From G963676795 sp963677215 (GTDB taxonomy: Bacteria > Desulfobacterota > Desulfuromonadia > Desulfuromonadales > Geopsychrobacteraceae), in the NCBI GenBank assembly GCA_963677215.1, contig OY781919.1, positions 4,092,001 through 4,156,000 of the forward strand: DNA of 64,000 nucleotides, given 5' to 3'. The notes under the pieces were generated by a model. The model had not been told where the DNA came from. It made no database searches and was given only the letters and a program-made list of their open reading frames with translations. This document shows, one piece after another, positions 34,279-43,431 of the stretch. The translations under genes and the position numbers were made by a program. How positions within the stretch are numbered: position 1 is the stretch's first letter; every line of letters begins with the position of its first letter.

Positions 34279-34300
34279 CCCCGCACCAGGCACATTTTCA

Positions 34301-34339
34301 CAACAGGCAATCATGAGTATTCACTCAGATTGCCTGTTG
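34301..34339 (+). terminator. Terminator after the MscS gene
   Basis: CAACAGGCAATC (34301-34312) pairs perfectly with GATTGCCTGTTG (34328-34339), and the intervening bases add TGAGT/ACTCA, giving up to 17 pairs in total. It is followed by TGTTTGGG. It lies 22 bases after the mscS stop. The U tract is short. Confidence 0.65.
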
Positions 34340-34420
34340 TGTTTGGGCTGCTGAAATGGTAATCTAAAACATTGAGAAAATTTAACATTTTACTATTTTC
34401 TATGGGCAAATAGTTTTCAA

Positions 34421-35665
34421 GTGAAACAAACCGACTTCTATTATTTTGCCAAACAACCGATCCTCGACGGCAATCTCAGCACCTATGGCTACGAACTTCT
34501 CTTTCGCTCGGCAGAGAAAGATACCGAGGCCATCTTTGATGACCCTGACTTTGCTACGGTCAATGTGATCAGCTACGGTTTCGTTAAATCTCAGGAAGAA
34601 ATCAAACAGAGCAAACGGATCTTTATCAATTTTACCGAACAGCTATTGTTAGCCGGAGCGCCCCGCTCCCTGCCCCCGGCAGTTACGGTTATTGAGGTTC
34701 TGGAATCGATAGGCGCATCTGAACAGGTTGTTCAGGAACTGATTCGCTACAAGCAGGAAGGTTACATGATCGCCATCGATGATTACACCGGCGACCAGCA
34801 ATCTTCACAATATCTAGATTTCGCCGATATTATAAAAATCGACGTCTTTGGAAAAAACGAACAGGAGGTCGCCAGAATTCTGGCGACACTCGAAGGAAAC
34901 AACGCCCTCAAACTGGCCGAAAAAGTCGACAACGGCAAAGCCTTTCGCGACCTTCAGCAATTTAACTTTGACCTTTATCAGGGCTATTTCTTCGCCCGCC
35001 CGGAAAATCTTGGTGGCAAAACGGTCAAGTCATCCCAACTGGCAAAAATTAAAATCCTCGCAGCCCTGCAGCAACAGGGGCTTGAAACAGCCCAGATTGT
35101 CAGTCTGATTGCTGTTGATCCATCTTTAGCCTATCGCCTGCTAAAATTGTTGAATTCTGCTGCGTTCGGCTTTTCCGTTAAAATCGAGTCGATTCAACAC
35201 GCAGTCGTCCTGCTTGGCATGCAACGGGTCCGCTATTGGCTGCAGGTAATTATTCTGGCGGACATCAACAATGCGGAACATCCACAAGAATTACTGCATA
35301 CAGCCCTGAATCGCGGGAAAATTCTTGAGGAATTGGCCAGGGACGGTGCGATAAGCCTGCTTTCGGCAGAATCAATATTTCTCTTCGGGCTGCTTTCCCT
35401 GCTCGACATTATGCTCGGCACTCCCTTTGAAGCAATTTCCAAGGAACTTCCGCTCGCCAAGGAACTGGTTTCCGGCTACCTTGATCCCGGATCTGATCTG
35501 GCTGGCCTGCTGGAACTGCTCAACAAGCTGGAAAGCGATGATTCAGAGACCATAATCACCACCTGTGAAAAACTGAATCTGCAACCAGGAGTCGTTCTGC
35601 AGGCTTGCGTCCGTGCTCACGCCTGGACGGAAGCGATCTTTCAGGATGCATTCAGGAAAGAATAA
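34421..35665 (+). CDS. EAL-HDOD signalling protein with degenerate EAL
   Basis: A 414-residue cytoplasmic protein of the YuxH type. The N-terminal EAL-like domain (about 1-205) begins Y-F-A-K-Q-P-I-L-D, but the catalytic E-A-L is replaced by Y-E-L-L-F-R and the D-D-F-G-T-G block by I-D-D-Y-T-G-D, so phosphodiesterase activity is unlikely. The C-terminal HDOD domain (about 205-400) has L-A-Y-R-L-L-K-L-L-N-S-A-A-F-G near 232-246. The start is GTG 34421 with no clear ribosome site. Its TAA abuts the ATG of the next gene, so the pair is coupled. It probably acts as an adaptor or scaffold in c-di-GMP or motility control. Confidence 0.88.
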   Translation: MKQTDFYYFAKQPILDGNLSTYGYELLFRSAEKDTEAIFDDPDFATVNVISYGFVKSQEEIKQSKRIFINFTEQLLLAGAPRSLPPAVTVIEVLESIGASEQVVQELIRYKQEGYMIAIDDYTGDQQSSQYLDFADIIKIDVFGKNEQEVARILATLEGNNALKLAEKVDNGKAFRDLQQFNFDLYQGYFFARPENLGGKTVKSSQLAKIKILAALQQQGLETAQIVSLIAVDPSLAYRLLKLLNSAAFGFSVKIESIQHAVVLLGMQRVRYWLQVIILADINNAEHPQELLHTALNRGKILEELARDGAISLLSAESIFLFGLLSLLDIMLGTPFEAISKELPLAKELVSGYLDPGSDLAGLLELLNKLESDDSETIITTCEKLNLQPGVVLQACVRAHAWTEAIFQDAFRKE

Positions 35666-38503
35666 ATGTTAAAGCCACGCCCCAGAATCAGTTACAGGAT
35701 TTTCCTGACAATTTTTGCCGTTTTCTTTCTGCTCTTTTCCATCAGCAGTTTTGTCACCTACAGCATTATTCGTAACAACCTGCAGGAAAGGCTCAACGAA
35801 CACTTCCTGTCAGTCGTCAACTCAATTCATCAGACGGTGGAAACAGCAGCCCAGCTGTCGACCAGGAACTACCTGCGCTCGATCGCTGAAAGAGCTTACA
35901 TAACCGCATTGAATCAGCACGCTGAGTATAAAATCAATAGCCTTACAGGTGATGAAGCCAAACAACAGGCGTTACACGAATTTGCCGGAACAAAGGTCGG
36001 CAAATCCGGCTACATCTATGTTCTCAATTCACAAGGAGAACTGGTCGACCATCCTGAGAAAAGCCTGGTCGAAACAAATATCAGCAGTAATGATTTCGTT
36101 CGTCAGCAGCTCGAAGACAAAAACGGATTTATCTCTTATGAATGGCAGAACCCCGGAGATCCCGCACCTCGAAAAAAAGTCATTTACATGGTCTATTTTC
36201 AGCCATGGGACTGGATCATTTCAGTCTCTGCCTACGCTGAAGACTTTGACGAACTAATCCAGTTTGAGGATTTCGAACCAATCATTTTATCAGTCAAACT
36301 GGGGGAACACGGCTATCCCATCATCTTCAACCAAGCCGGCACCATCCTCATCCAGCCTGAGGATATAAAAGCTAATCATCCTGAAGGCAAAGACGATCTT
36401 AATAGGATGATCAACAAGCAAAACGGGATCCTCTTCTATCAGGCGGATGATAATTCCGGCAGCAAAAAACAGAAGGTCGCCTTTTTCAAAACCATCGAGC
36501 CCTTTAACTGGATTGTCGCCGCGACCGGCTATGTTGACGATTTCTATGGTCCCCTTAAACAGCTACAATGGATATTCGCAGTATTTATCGGCGCAGGCCT
36601 ACTGCTTTCATGCCTCGTTTCCTATTATCTGAGCCGTAAAATCACCGGTCCGTTCAGAGCCCTGATCAGTAACCTGCAGAAGGAAGCTGACCGTCTAGAG
36701 ATGCCCCCGATCAGCGCCCATAACAAAGATGAGATCCAGGAGATTTCAGAATATTTTTCTCTCTATACCGACCAGATCAACCGGGCCAATGAATCCCTGC
36801 GTCATCACCTGGAGAATCAGACTCAGGTCATCTTGGAACTGAATATCTTTAAAGAGGTATTTGACAATATAGTCGAGGGGATTTCGATCACCGACACGAA
36901 AGGAACTATCCTGCAGGTCAACCCGGCCTTTGAGCGGATCACCGGCTACTCGGCAGCTGAAGCGATTGGTAAAAACCCAAGGATTCTCAAATCCAACCGT
37001 CACACCCATGACTATTACAAGGAGATGTGGAAATCGATAGGCGAAAAGCATTTCTGGTCAGGAGAAATCTGGAATACGAGGAAAAATGGAGAAATTTACC
37101 CGGAATGGCTGACCATAAGTTCTGTTCGCAATAAAGAAGGAGAAGTCTTTGGCTATGCAGCGGTTTTCAATGACATTACCGAGCTGGTTAAACAACAGGA
37201 AAGAATCAGCTTCCTCGCTTACCACGACCATCTGACTAAACTGCCCAACAGAACTCAGATCCTCGAACAGCTACGCAAGCTGGTGGCCGAATGTCGACGC
37301 AAACAACAGAAACTCATCTGTATGGTCTGTGACCTGAACAATTTCAAGGCTCTCAATGACTCGCTAGGTCAGGAAGCCGGAGACGAACTCTTGCGTCAGT
37401 TTGTCACCAACTTGCAGGAGGCCATCCGCGAAGAAGACTTCATGGGTCGTATTGGTGATGACGACTTTGCCATCCTGATCAAAACCGAGAGCCCCCAGAT
37501 CGACATGATGCGTTCCGTGCTTGACCGCATATTTGCCAAATTTGAACGCCCGGTACGGGTCAATGACCAAACAATCTATATGACTGTCAATATCGGTATT
37601 GCCCTCTACCCTGACGATGATGACAATGGTGAGAGCCTGCTCAAACGTGCCACTCTGGCCCTCAACAATATGGAAAAAAACAGCACCAACAACAGCTTCT
37701 GTTTTTTCGATTCGCAGATGGAGCAGGCCGTCAACCACAAGATCAATTACCTGTCCAAAATCAGAGAGGGGCTTAAGCAGCGCCAGTTTCTTCCCTATTA
37801 CCAGCCGAAAGTCTCTCTGATCACCGGTCAGGTTGTCGGAATCGAAGCACTGGCACGCTGGCAGACCGATGAGGGACTGATTTCTCCAGGCCATTTCATT
37901 CCCGTTGCAGAAGAATCGGGACTCATCGTTGAGATTTCCTGGCAGATGTACGAGCACGCGTTCCGGGAACTGCTGGAAATGCAGCAATTGCTGCCCGATC
38001 TGAAAATGTCGATCAATGTTTCTCCTCTGCAGCTTGAGGACAGTCATTTTATCAAGGAGCTGCTATCCCTTCAGCAAAAGAGCGGAATCAGCAATGACTC
38101 GCTGGAGTTGGAGATCACCGAATCGACCCTGCTGAAAAATACCAGCAGGATTCAGGACTTGCTCAAAGAGCTGGACGACGCAGGGTTCTGTCTGTCGATC
38201 GATGATTTCGGAACAGGCTATTCATCGCTGCAATATCTGAAAAAGCTGCCGTTCTCCGTGCTGAAGATCGACATGTCGTTTGTCTCGGGAATCGGCAATG
38301 ATTATGACGATGAGCAGATTGTCCGGACAATCGCCATGCTGGCCAAACAGTTTGGTATGCAGATAGTTGCCGAAGGGATTGAAAAACAGCTACAGGCTGA
38401 TTTTCTTAAGACCCTCGGTTGTGATATCGGCCAGGGCTATCTCTATGCTAAGCCGATGCCACTTGCCGAGCTTCTGGAATGGGTCCGCCGTCACCAGTCC
38501 TGA
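35666..38503 (+). CDS. Cache-PAS-GGDEF-EAL c-di-GMP phosphodiesterase, GGDEF degenerate
   Basis: A 945-residue membrane sensor. Spans lie at about residues 10-35 and 300-322 and enclose two Cache-like periplasmic folds (repeated G-K-S-G-Y-I-Y-V and G-E-H-G-Y-P-I-I-F with W-I-I-S/W-I-V-A strands). A PAS domain follows (about 395-510), then GGDEF (about 515-675) and EAL (about 690-940). The GGDEF site reads G-R-I-G-D-D-D-F near 594, not G-G-D-E-F, so cyclase activity is unlikely. The EAL site is intact (G-I-E-A-L-A-R-W near 724; D-D-F-G-T-G-Y-S-S-L near 848). It most likely degrades c-di-GMP in response to a small periplasmic ligand. Confidence 0.93.
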   Translation: MLKPRPRISYRIFLTIFAVFFLLFSISSFVTYSIIRNNLQERLNEHFLSVVNSIHQTVETAAQLSTRNYLRSIAERAYITALNQHAEYKINSLTGDEAKQQALHEFAGTKVGKSGYIYVLNSQGELVDHPEKSLVETNISSNDFVRQQLEDKNGFISYEWQNPGDPAPRKKVIYMVYFQPWDWIISVSAYAEDFDELIQFEDFEPIILSVKLGEHGYPIIFNQAGTILIQPEDIKANHPEGKDDLNRMINKQNGILFYQADDNSGSKKQKVAFFKTIEPFNWIVAATGYVDDFYGPLKQLQWIFAVFIGAGLLLSCLVSYYLSRKITGPFRALISNLQKEADRLEMPPISAHNKDEIQEISEYFSLYTDQINRANESLRHHLENQTQVILELNIFKEVFDNIVEGISITDTKGTILQVNPAFERITGYSAAEAIGKNPRILKSNRHTHDYYKEMWKSIGEKHFWSGEIWNTRKNGEIYPEWLTISSVRNKEGEVFGYAAVFNDITELVKQQERISFLAYHDHLTKLPNRTQILEQLRKLVAECRRKQQKLICMVCDLNNFKALNDSLGQEAGDELLRQFVTNLQEAIREEDFMGRIGDDDFAILIKTESPQIDMMRSVLDRIFAKFERPVRVNDQTIYMTVNIGIALYPDDDDNGESLLKRATLALNNMEKNSTNNSFCFFDSQMEQAVNHKINYLSKIREGLKQRQFLPYYQPKVSLITGQVVGIEALARWQTDEGLISPGHFIPVAEESGLIVEISWQMYEHAFRELLEMQQLLPDLKMSINVSPLQLEDSHFIKELLSLQQKSGISNDSLELEITESTLLKNTSRIQDLLKELDDAGFCLSIDDFGTGYSSLQYLKKLPFSVLKIDMSFVSGIGNDYDDEQIVRTIAMLAKQFGMQIVAEGIEKQLQADFLKTLGCDIGQGYLYAKPMPLAELLEWVRRHQS

Positions 38504-38510
38504 TGGGATT

Positions 38511-38876
38511 TCAGGCGGAAGTACCAATCGATGAAGTACCCTCCACGGAATCCTCAGTATCAGGCTCGGAATAGTGACTGATAAGCATATCATTGATGGC
38601 GTCACTGTTTTGGGACAGAGAAATCGCTTCATACAGGCCGGACACGTCGGCGCTGGTCGCAGAAAAACTGATCCCGGAAACAGAACCGAGAAGATTCACC
38701 AGACTCAAATCCAGGCAGTAGGTTAACGAAATAACATCTTCCTCATCCAGAATCACAGCTGAACTTTCTTCCGTCTCTTCTGATGTATCGGACCCCGTTT
38801 CCGTTGCTGATCTTTGACTGTAATAAGCGCCCAGAAGTGAGTATATTGACGATGTTGATGAAGTGACAGCCCTCAT
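38511..38876 (-). CDS. Ser/Thr- and acid-rich protein, unknown
   Basis: A 121-residue protein that I do not recognise. It is rich in Ser, Thr, Glu and Asp, has a hydrophobic centre (L-T-Y-C-L-D-L-S-L-V-N-L-L-G near residues 51-64) and no signal peptide. AAGGAG lies 7 bases upstream of ATG 38876, so it is probably translated. The composition resembles flagellar or secreted accessory proteins that leave through non-Sec systems, but that is only an impression. It converges with the Cache-PAS-GGDEF-EAL gene, the stops being 7 bases apart. Confidence 0.6.
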   Translation of the reverse strand: MRAVTSSTSSIYSLLGAYYSQRSATETGSDTSEETEESSAVILDEEDVISLTYCLDLSLVNLLGSVSGISFSATSADVSGLYEAISLSQNSDAINDMLISHYSEPDTEDSVEGTSSIGTSA

Positions 38877-39011
38877 AACTAGCTCCTTTGATCAAGCAGA
38901 TACAGGTGCTGCCTTTAAAAGGTGCCGATCGGTCAGATCCGGGCCAAAGAGGTTACATTAACCTCCCCCCTTGCTACACAATCGATACGGAGAAGTTCCG
39001 TCGCCAAACCT

Positions 39012-39044
39012 AAAAAAAACGGACAGGACCAATAGCCCTGCCCG
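39012..39044 (-). terminator. Terminator of the rubredoxin-type oxidoreductase gene
   Basis: On the minus strand CGGGCAGG pairs with CCTGTCCG (one G-U pair) across a 9-base loop and is followed by eight T residues. It lies 23 bases after the stop at 39067. Confidence 0.85.
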
Positions 39045-39066
39045 CTTGATCCAGACATATGCGAAC

Positions 39067-40551
39067 TTATACAGAAAGCCCGCGGAAGATATCTTCACCG
39101 CTTTGGCTGTTTTTAAGCAGATCGTGACAGCTCTGACGCGACTCGATCAGCTTTTTGATGAGTGGAGATTTGGACGTATCGCCGACCAGAATGGCTCCGA
39201 CCAGACGATCATCACGAAAAATCACCTCTGCGTAATGCTCGGCATCCGCCTGCTCAAAGGTCCGGTAACTGGCATCATCAGGATGGACATTGCCGATACT
39301 GAGCATGTCGACCCCCAGAACCTTGAGGATATTGCTGCGCGGGATGCCGCCGAAGCTCACATCACCACCAGCTGCATTTATACCGGCGATACGCCCCTGG
39401 TACTGAGCCGGAGCCCAGGTCCCGTAGCAGACCGACTGGTGCTCGGCAAGATCCCCTGCAGCGAAGATATCTTCGTGGGCTGTGCGCAGCTGGTGATCAA
39501 CCACAACCCCTTCCTTGACCTCGAGGCCGGCCAGGCGGGCCAGGTAACTGTTGGTTCTGACTCCGGCGGCAACAACGACCATGTCCGCCGCAATGTTTTC
39601 ACCCGTCTCAAGAACGACGGTGCGTACCGACTCATCGCCGTCAAACTGCTTGATCCTGGCGCCAAGAACCAGCTCGATCCCCAGTTCCTTCACTGAAGTC
39701 TCCAGGTAGTCACTGGCCTGTTGATTCAACTGGCGGGGAAGCAGCCAGCCAAACCCTTCGATCAGGCTGACGCTGACCTGCTGACGCACCAGGGCTGCCG
39801 CAATTTCCAGCCCGAGCACCCCGCCCCCGACAACCACGCAGCGCGTACCTGCCTTGCAGTTGCCCAGAATCCAGTCGGCATCCTTCTTGTGACGCAGCGT
39901 CACAACGTTCTGGCGATTGATCCCGGCAACAGGCGGCACAAAAGGATGGGCGCCCATGGCCAGGATCAGGCGATCATAGGATAAGGCATCGCCGTCCTTG
40001 ATCCGTAACTGCTTGGCATTGACATCGATGGCCGTGACCTCGGTGTTGAAACGAACCTCGATATTTTTTTCCTGATACCAGATTCCGGGATGAACCGGCA
40101 ACTCGTCAGGGGCGATTTCCCCCGCCAGATAACGGGTCAAATTAAGCCGGTAATAGGGGAGCTCAGCTTCACGCGTCAACAGGACTATCCGAGCCTGAGC
40201 GGATGTTGAACGGGCGGCTTCCGCGGCGGAAAGGCCGGCGATCCCGCCGCCGATTATAACGATAGTGCCGTTGAACTGCCCCGCTTCAGAAGTTTTCTGT
40301 TCCTGGGTAACAGCTTCGAACTGATCCGTTCCGGCACCACAGACAACGCACACCTGTGGAGGCTCAGCCCCTTCATGAATATAGTCGCAGTTGATGCAAC
40401 GCCAACGAGTCGGCGCAACGACAGGTGGCGGTGCAACCGGAGCTGCTATTTCTTCAAAAAGCTCTGTTGCCGCACCGCAGATCGGACAGTAATCACAAGG
40501 CTCATCACCTTCATGGACATAACCGCAGACCGTGCATAGCCACTGCGTCAT
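39067..40551 (-). CDS. Double rubredoxin-like FAD/NAD(P) oxidoreductase
   Basis: A 494-residue flavoprotein with two rubredoxin-like domains in front. Iron sites are W-L-C-T-V-C-G-Y then C-P-I-C-G (about residues 4-27), and W-R-C-I-N-C-D-Y then C-V-V-C-G (about 50-75). Residues about 95-400 are an NADH-dependent oxidoreductase of the pyridine nucleotide-disulphide type, with G-G-G-I-A-G-L-S near 100 and G-G-G-V-L-G-L-E near 240. The likely role is passing electrons from NAD(P)H through iron centres to peroxide- or oxygen-reducing partners such as rubrerythrin, encoded next door. The start at 40551 is chosen because GGGGGT lies 8 bases upstream. Confidence 0.9.
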   Translation of the reverse strand: MTQWLCTVCGYVHEGDEPCDYCPICGAATELFEEIAAPVAPPPVVAPTRWRCINCDYIHEGAEPPQVCVVCGAGTDQFEAVTQEQKTSEAGQFNGTIVIIGGGIAGLSAAEAARSTSAQARIVLLTREAELPYYRLNLTRYLAGEIAPDELPVHPGIWYQEKNIEVRFNTEVTAIDVNAKQLRIKDGDALSYDRLILAMGAHPFVPPVAGINRQNVVTLRHKKDADWILGNCKAGTRCVVVGGGVLGLEIAAALVRQQVSVSLIEGFGWLLPRQLNQQASDYLETSVKELGIELVLGARIKQFDGDESVRTVVLETGENIAADMVVVAAGVRTNSYLARLAGLEVKEGVVVDHQLRTAHEDIFAAGDLAEHQSVCYGTWAPAQYQGRIAGINAAGGDVSFGGIPRSNILKVLGVDMLSIGNVHPDDASYRTFEQADAEHYAEVIFRDDRLVGAILVGDTSKSPLIKKLIESRQSCHDLLKNSQSGEDIFRGLSV

Positions 40552-40572
40552 TCTCTTACCCCCGCAAAAAAA

Positions 40573-40602
40573 AGACCGCTGAACAGTCAAGTTCAGCGGT
40601 CT
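40573..40602 (-). terminator. Terminator of the rubrerythrin gene
   Basis: A perfect 12-bp stem (40573-40584 with 40591-40602) and 6-base loop, followed on the minus strand by eight T residues. It lies just past the rubrerythrin stop and directly before the ribosome site of the oxidoreductase gene, so read-through may set the ratio of the two products. Confidence 0.9.
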
Positions 40603-40618
40603 CAAAGGATTGATAATA

Positions 40619-41119
40619 TTAGTCGATCAGACTGAAGCGTTCTTTCGGTACGCCGCAGACGTCACATTTGTCCGGCGCATCCCCATAGACGGTGTTACCG
40701 CAGATTTCGCAGACGTAGATCTCGCGGGCTGGCAGATCGCCGCCTCCTTTGACAGCCTCGAGGGCCTTGGAGTAGAGATCGTAGTGAACCTTCTCGACGG
40801 CCAGGGCATTGCGGATGGAGACTTCGCCCATCTTGTGTCCTTCAGCCTTGGCTTCTTCCAGGTACGGAGGGTACATCTCCTGGAATTCGAACCCTTCGCC
40901 ATCGATAGCGACTTGCAGGTTCTCGAGGGTCTTATGAATGCCACCCATTGCTCTCAAGTGGGCATGGGCATGCACGGTCTCTGCATGAGCAGCGGCACGG
41001 AACAGTTTGGCGACCTCAGGGTAGCCGTCGGCATCAGCCTGTTTGGCAAAAGCGAGATATTTACGGTTAGCCTGGCTTTCGCCGGAAAAAGCATCAGCAA
41101 GATTGTCGTTAGTAGCCAT
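40619..41119 (-). CDS. Rubrerythrin
   Basis: A 166-residue rubrerythrin that reduces hydrogen peroxide in the cytoplasm. The ferritin-like diiron domain shows F-S-G-E-S-Q-A-N-R-K-Y near residues 10-20, H-A-E-T-V-H-A near 43, and E-K-V-H-Y-D-L-Y near 108. The C-terminal rubredoxin-like iron site is Y-V-C-E-I-C-G then C-D-V-C-G. AGGAGG precedes ATG 41119; a 24-residue longer reading is not supported. It is upstream of the rubredoxin-type oxidoreductase and is separated from it by a strong terminator. Confidence 0.96.
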   Translation of the reverse strand: MATNDNLADAFSGESQANRKYLAFAKQADADGYPEVAKLFRAAAHAETVHAHAHLRAMGGIHKTLENLQVAIDGEGFEFQEMYPPYLEEAKAEGHKMGEVSIRNALAVEKVHYDLYSKALEAVKGGGDLPAREIYVCEICGNTVYGDAPDKCDVCGVPKERFSLID

Positions 41120-41266
41120 GGGATCCTCCTGTCTGTGAGTAAAAAAGTTAGGCCAGAATAGCCTCTCTGAAATATCCGTGTACGGAAACAATTTTCCATC
41201 GACAACTTAACCAGAGTAGCAGGGCTGCGCAGGTTGTCAACGATTATTACCTTGAATATATGGACC

Positions 41267-42511
41267 TTATAATCCGGTGATGAGCGGCTGATAAAAATCC
41301 TGTGAGCGCTGTTGACATGGAAGCTTTTTCATCAGCAGACCGTAGAGCCGGGTCGCTTTCAATTCGAGCTGGAGTTGCAGCAGGGCGCGTTGATAATCAT
41401 CCGTATCGGTTCCGCAACTGCGCTTTAAAAGAGAGTAAACCCGCGAGAAATTCTGCACCAGGGGCACCTTTCTCTGTTTGCGGGATGCCGCCAGAAAGCG
41501 CATTCCCTGTTCACTTGCTGCGAGCAGATGAAGATATGCCGGTGGCCGGCTCAGCAGTTGATCCGCAGATCCCCGCTCCAAACAGAGCAGAACTGACAGC
41601 AGCAGGCGCTGAATGCGGGTTCGCGTCAGATGCCTGGACTTGATCCCGGTGATCAGGCCTTCCATTGTCGATGCATGTTCGGCAACCTGCAGAATCCGCT
41701 GCGCGATCCCCCCGTCGACCAGCCACAGGCGTTCAAGAAGATCGCCCGCACTGAAAATCTGCCCGAGCAATAAACGGAAATGCGGCTCCGGACAATAATG
41801 GTAGCCAGTATACAGCTGGTTCTCCAGCAGGTTAAAAACCGCTTCAGGCAAAAGCTGAGCGACATTCTCTCCGACATCCAATCGCTGCCTGATGCCTGTC
41901 GCACTGGAAATCCCATCGACAATTGCGGAATCATGGAATCCCGCCCCGATCCGCCGGACGGTCATCGGGGCAATAGGCAGTTTTTCCCGCCCAAGCACCT
42001 TCAGGTATTCGAGGCCAAGGATATTGTTCGGCAGCCCCAGACTCTGCGGGTCGGCGTTTACATACTCTTTCAGAACTTCCGCCTTGGCCAGCGGATAGGC
42101 CATCCCCTGGCGCAGCAGCCTAGAGGTTCGCTTGGCAATCTCTTCATCGTGATCCAGTTCGGCCCTGGCCCACTGCTGAAGTTCGGCCAAGGACCCCGAC
42201 TCGCTGCCGAAACAGAGGGTCCCGACGCCACCGATCAGGTCCAGCGCCAGCACCGCTCCACGGGCAAAGTCCGGGGCACTGGCGCAGGCCCAGGGCAGCG
42301 GCAATTCCACAACCAGATCTACCCCACCGGCCAATGCCATTTGCGCCCGAGCCCATTTATCGACCAGCGCAGCCTCGCCGCGTTGCAGGAAATGCCCGCT
42401 CATCACGGCGACACTGACATCGGCTTCGGCCAATTTGAGGCTTTCCTTAAGGTGGTAGAGGTGACCGTTGTGAAACGGGTTATATTCGGTAATCAAACCG
42501 ACGGCACGCAT
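41267..42511 (-). CDS. tmcAL: TmcAL-family tRNA(Met) cytidine acetate ligase-like protein
   Basis: A 414-residue nucleotidyltransferase-like protein. The N-terminus M-R-A-V-G-L-I-T-E-Y-N-P-F-H-N-G-H has the H-x-G-H nucleotide-binding motif, then M-S-G-H-F-L-Q-R-G-E-A-A and V-E-L-P. TmcAL (YlbM) activates acetate with ATP to make N4-acetylcytidine at the wobble position of elongator tRNA(Met) in Bacillus subtilis. Length and motif order fit. Here the same reaction is likely but not proven. Cytoplasmic, and alone on its strand between rubrerythrin and sfsA. Confidence 0.9.
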   Translation of the reverse strand: MRAVGLITEYNPFHNGHLYHLKESLKLAEADVSVAVMSGHFLQRGEAALVDKWARAQMALAGGVDLVVELPLPWACASAPDFARGAVLALDLIGGVGTLCFGSESGSLAELQQWARAELDHDEEIAKRTSRLLRQGMAYPLAKAEVLKEYVNADPQSLGLPNNILGLEYLKVLGREKLPIAPMTVRRIGAGFHDSAIVDGISSATGIRQRLDVGENVAQLLPEAVFNLLENQLYTGYHYCPEPHFRLLLGQIFSAGDLLERLWLVDGGIAQRILQVAEHASTMEGLITGIKSRHLTRTRIQRLLLSVLLCLERGSADQLLSRPPAYLHLLAASEQGMRFLAASRKQRKVPLVQNFSRVYSLLKRSCGTDTDDYQRALLQLQLELKATRLYGLLMKKLPCQQRSQDFYQPLITGL

Positions 42512-42718
42512 GAAACCTCACACAGGGATTAACAGCCAAAAGACACAATCAAAAACAGTCTCACGGGAGGGCACGAAGTTTTAAATAAAAAAAACACAAA
42601 TGATTGACTTCTTCGGGTTTCAAAAAGATTTTCTTCGCGAATTTCGCTGCTTCGCGTGAGAATGCAGTTCAAGGTTTTCAGTTTTTGATTGTCCCAGCGG
42701 TTCCGCGACATCACGCAA

Positions 42719-43411
42719 CTACAGAATAACGGGAATGCTTTCAGCCACCCGATTTTCCGTTGTCGACACTTCGGTTTTATAGGCCAGTGCCTCAACGCCC
42801 TGCGCTGCAACCTCACGCAGGATCCGGCCATACTCAGGATCGATATCGTCAGCGGGGGTAAAGGCGCTCGCTTCGCCGCGCTGTACCAGAAAGAAGATCA
42901 CCGCCCGGTAGCCCTGCTGTTTGGCCGCAAGCAGTTCCCGCAGGTGCTTCTGACCGCGCGTGGTCACCGCATCGGGGAAGCAGGCGACCGTTTCCTGACA
43001 GCAGAGGGTCACATTCTTCACTTCGACGAGAACCTTGTCTTCCCCCTTCTCCAGGTAAAAATCGATGCGGCTGTCTCCGAAGCGGTATTCCGGGGTAACA
43101 CTGAACCCTTCCAGCCCACGGATCCAATTGTTACGCAACGCCTCTTCGACCACCCGGTTGGTCCGCTGGGTATGGGTATCGACCCAGTAATCACCGACAC
43201 GTATCAGTTCCAAAGTATATTTCAGCTTGCGCTTCGGATCATCGGCACGGGATATCAGCACCGGGTAACCGGGGACCGCACACTGCTTCATACTGCCGGT
43301 ATTCGGAGTATGAGCCGTGACGACACTGCCGTCATCCAGTTCGACATCGGCAAAGAAGCGTTTATAGCGACGGACCAGCGTTCCCTTCAGCAATGGCTCC
43401 GGTAATTTCAT
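42719..43411 (-). CDS. sfsA: SfsA family DNA/RNA nuclease-like protein
   Basis: A 230-residue SfsA protein. The N-terminus G-T-L-V-R-R-Y-K-R-F-F-A-D-V and the core A-H-T-P-N-T-G-S-M-K near residue 36, then D-F-Y-L-E-K-G and V-E-V-K-N-V-T-L (about 117-138) match the family. The V-E-V-K-N motif is a restriction-endonuclease-like metal site. Originally called sugar fermentation stimulation protein, its role is unsettled. The start is ATG 43411 after a GGAG; a GTG lies one codon earlier. About 20 bases downstream of the CLC transporter gene, so the two may be co-transcribed. Confidence 0.92.
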   Translation of the reverse strand: MKLPEPLLKGTLVRRYKRFFADVELDDGSVVTAHTPNTGSMKQCAVPGYPVLISRADDPKRKLKYTLELIRVGDYWVDTHTQRTNRVVEEALRNNWIRGLEGFSVTPEYRFGDSRIDFYLEKGEDKVLVEVKNVTLCCQETVACFPDAVTTRGQKHLRELLAAKQQGYRAVIFFLVQRGEASAFTPADDIDPEYGRILREVAAQGVEALAYKTEVSTTENRVAESIPVIL

Positions 43412-43431
43412 CACAGCTCCTGCAACACGGT

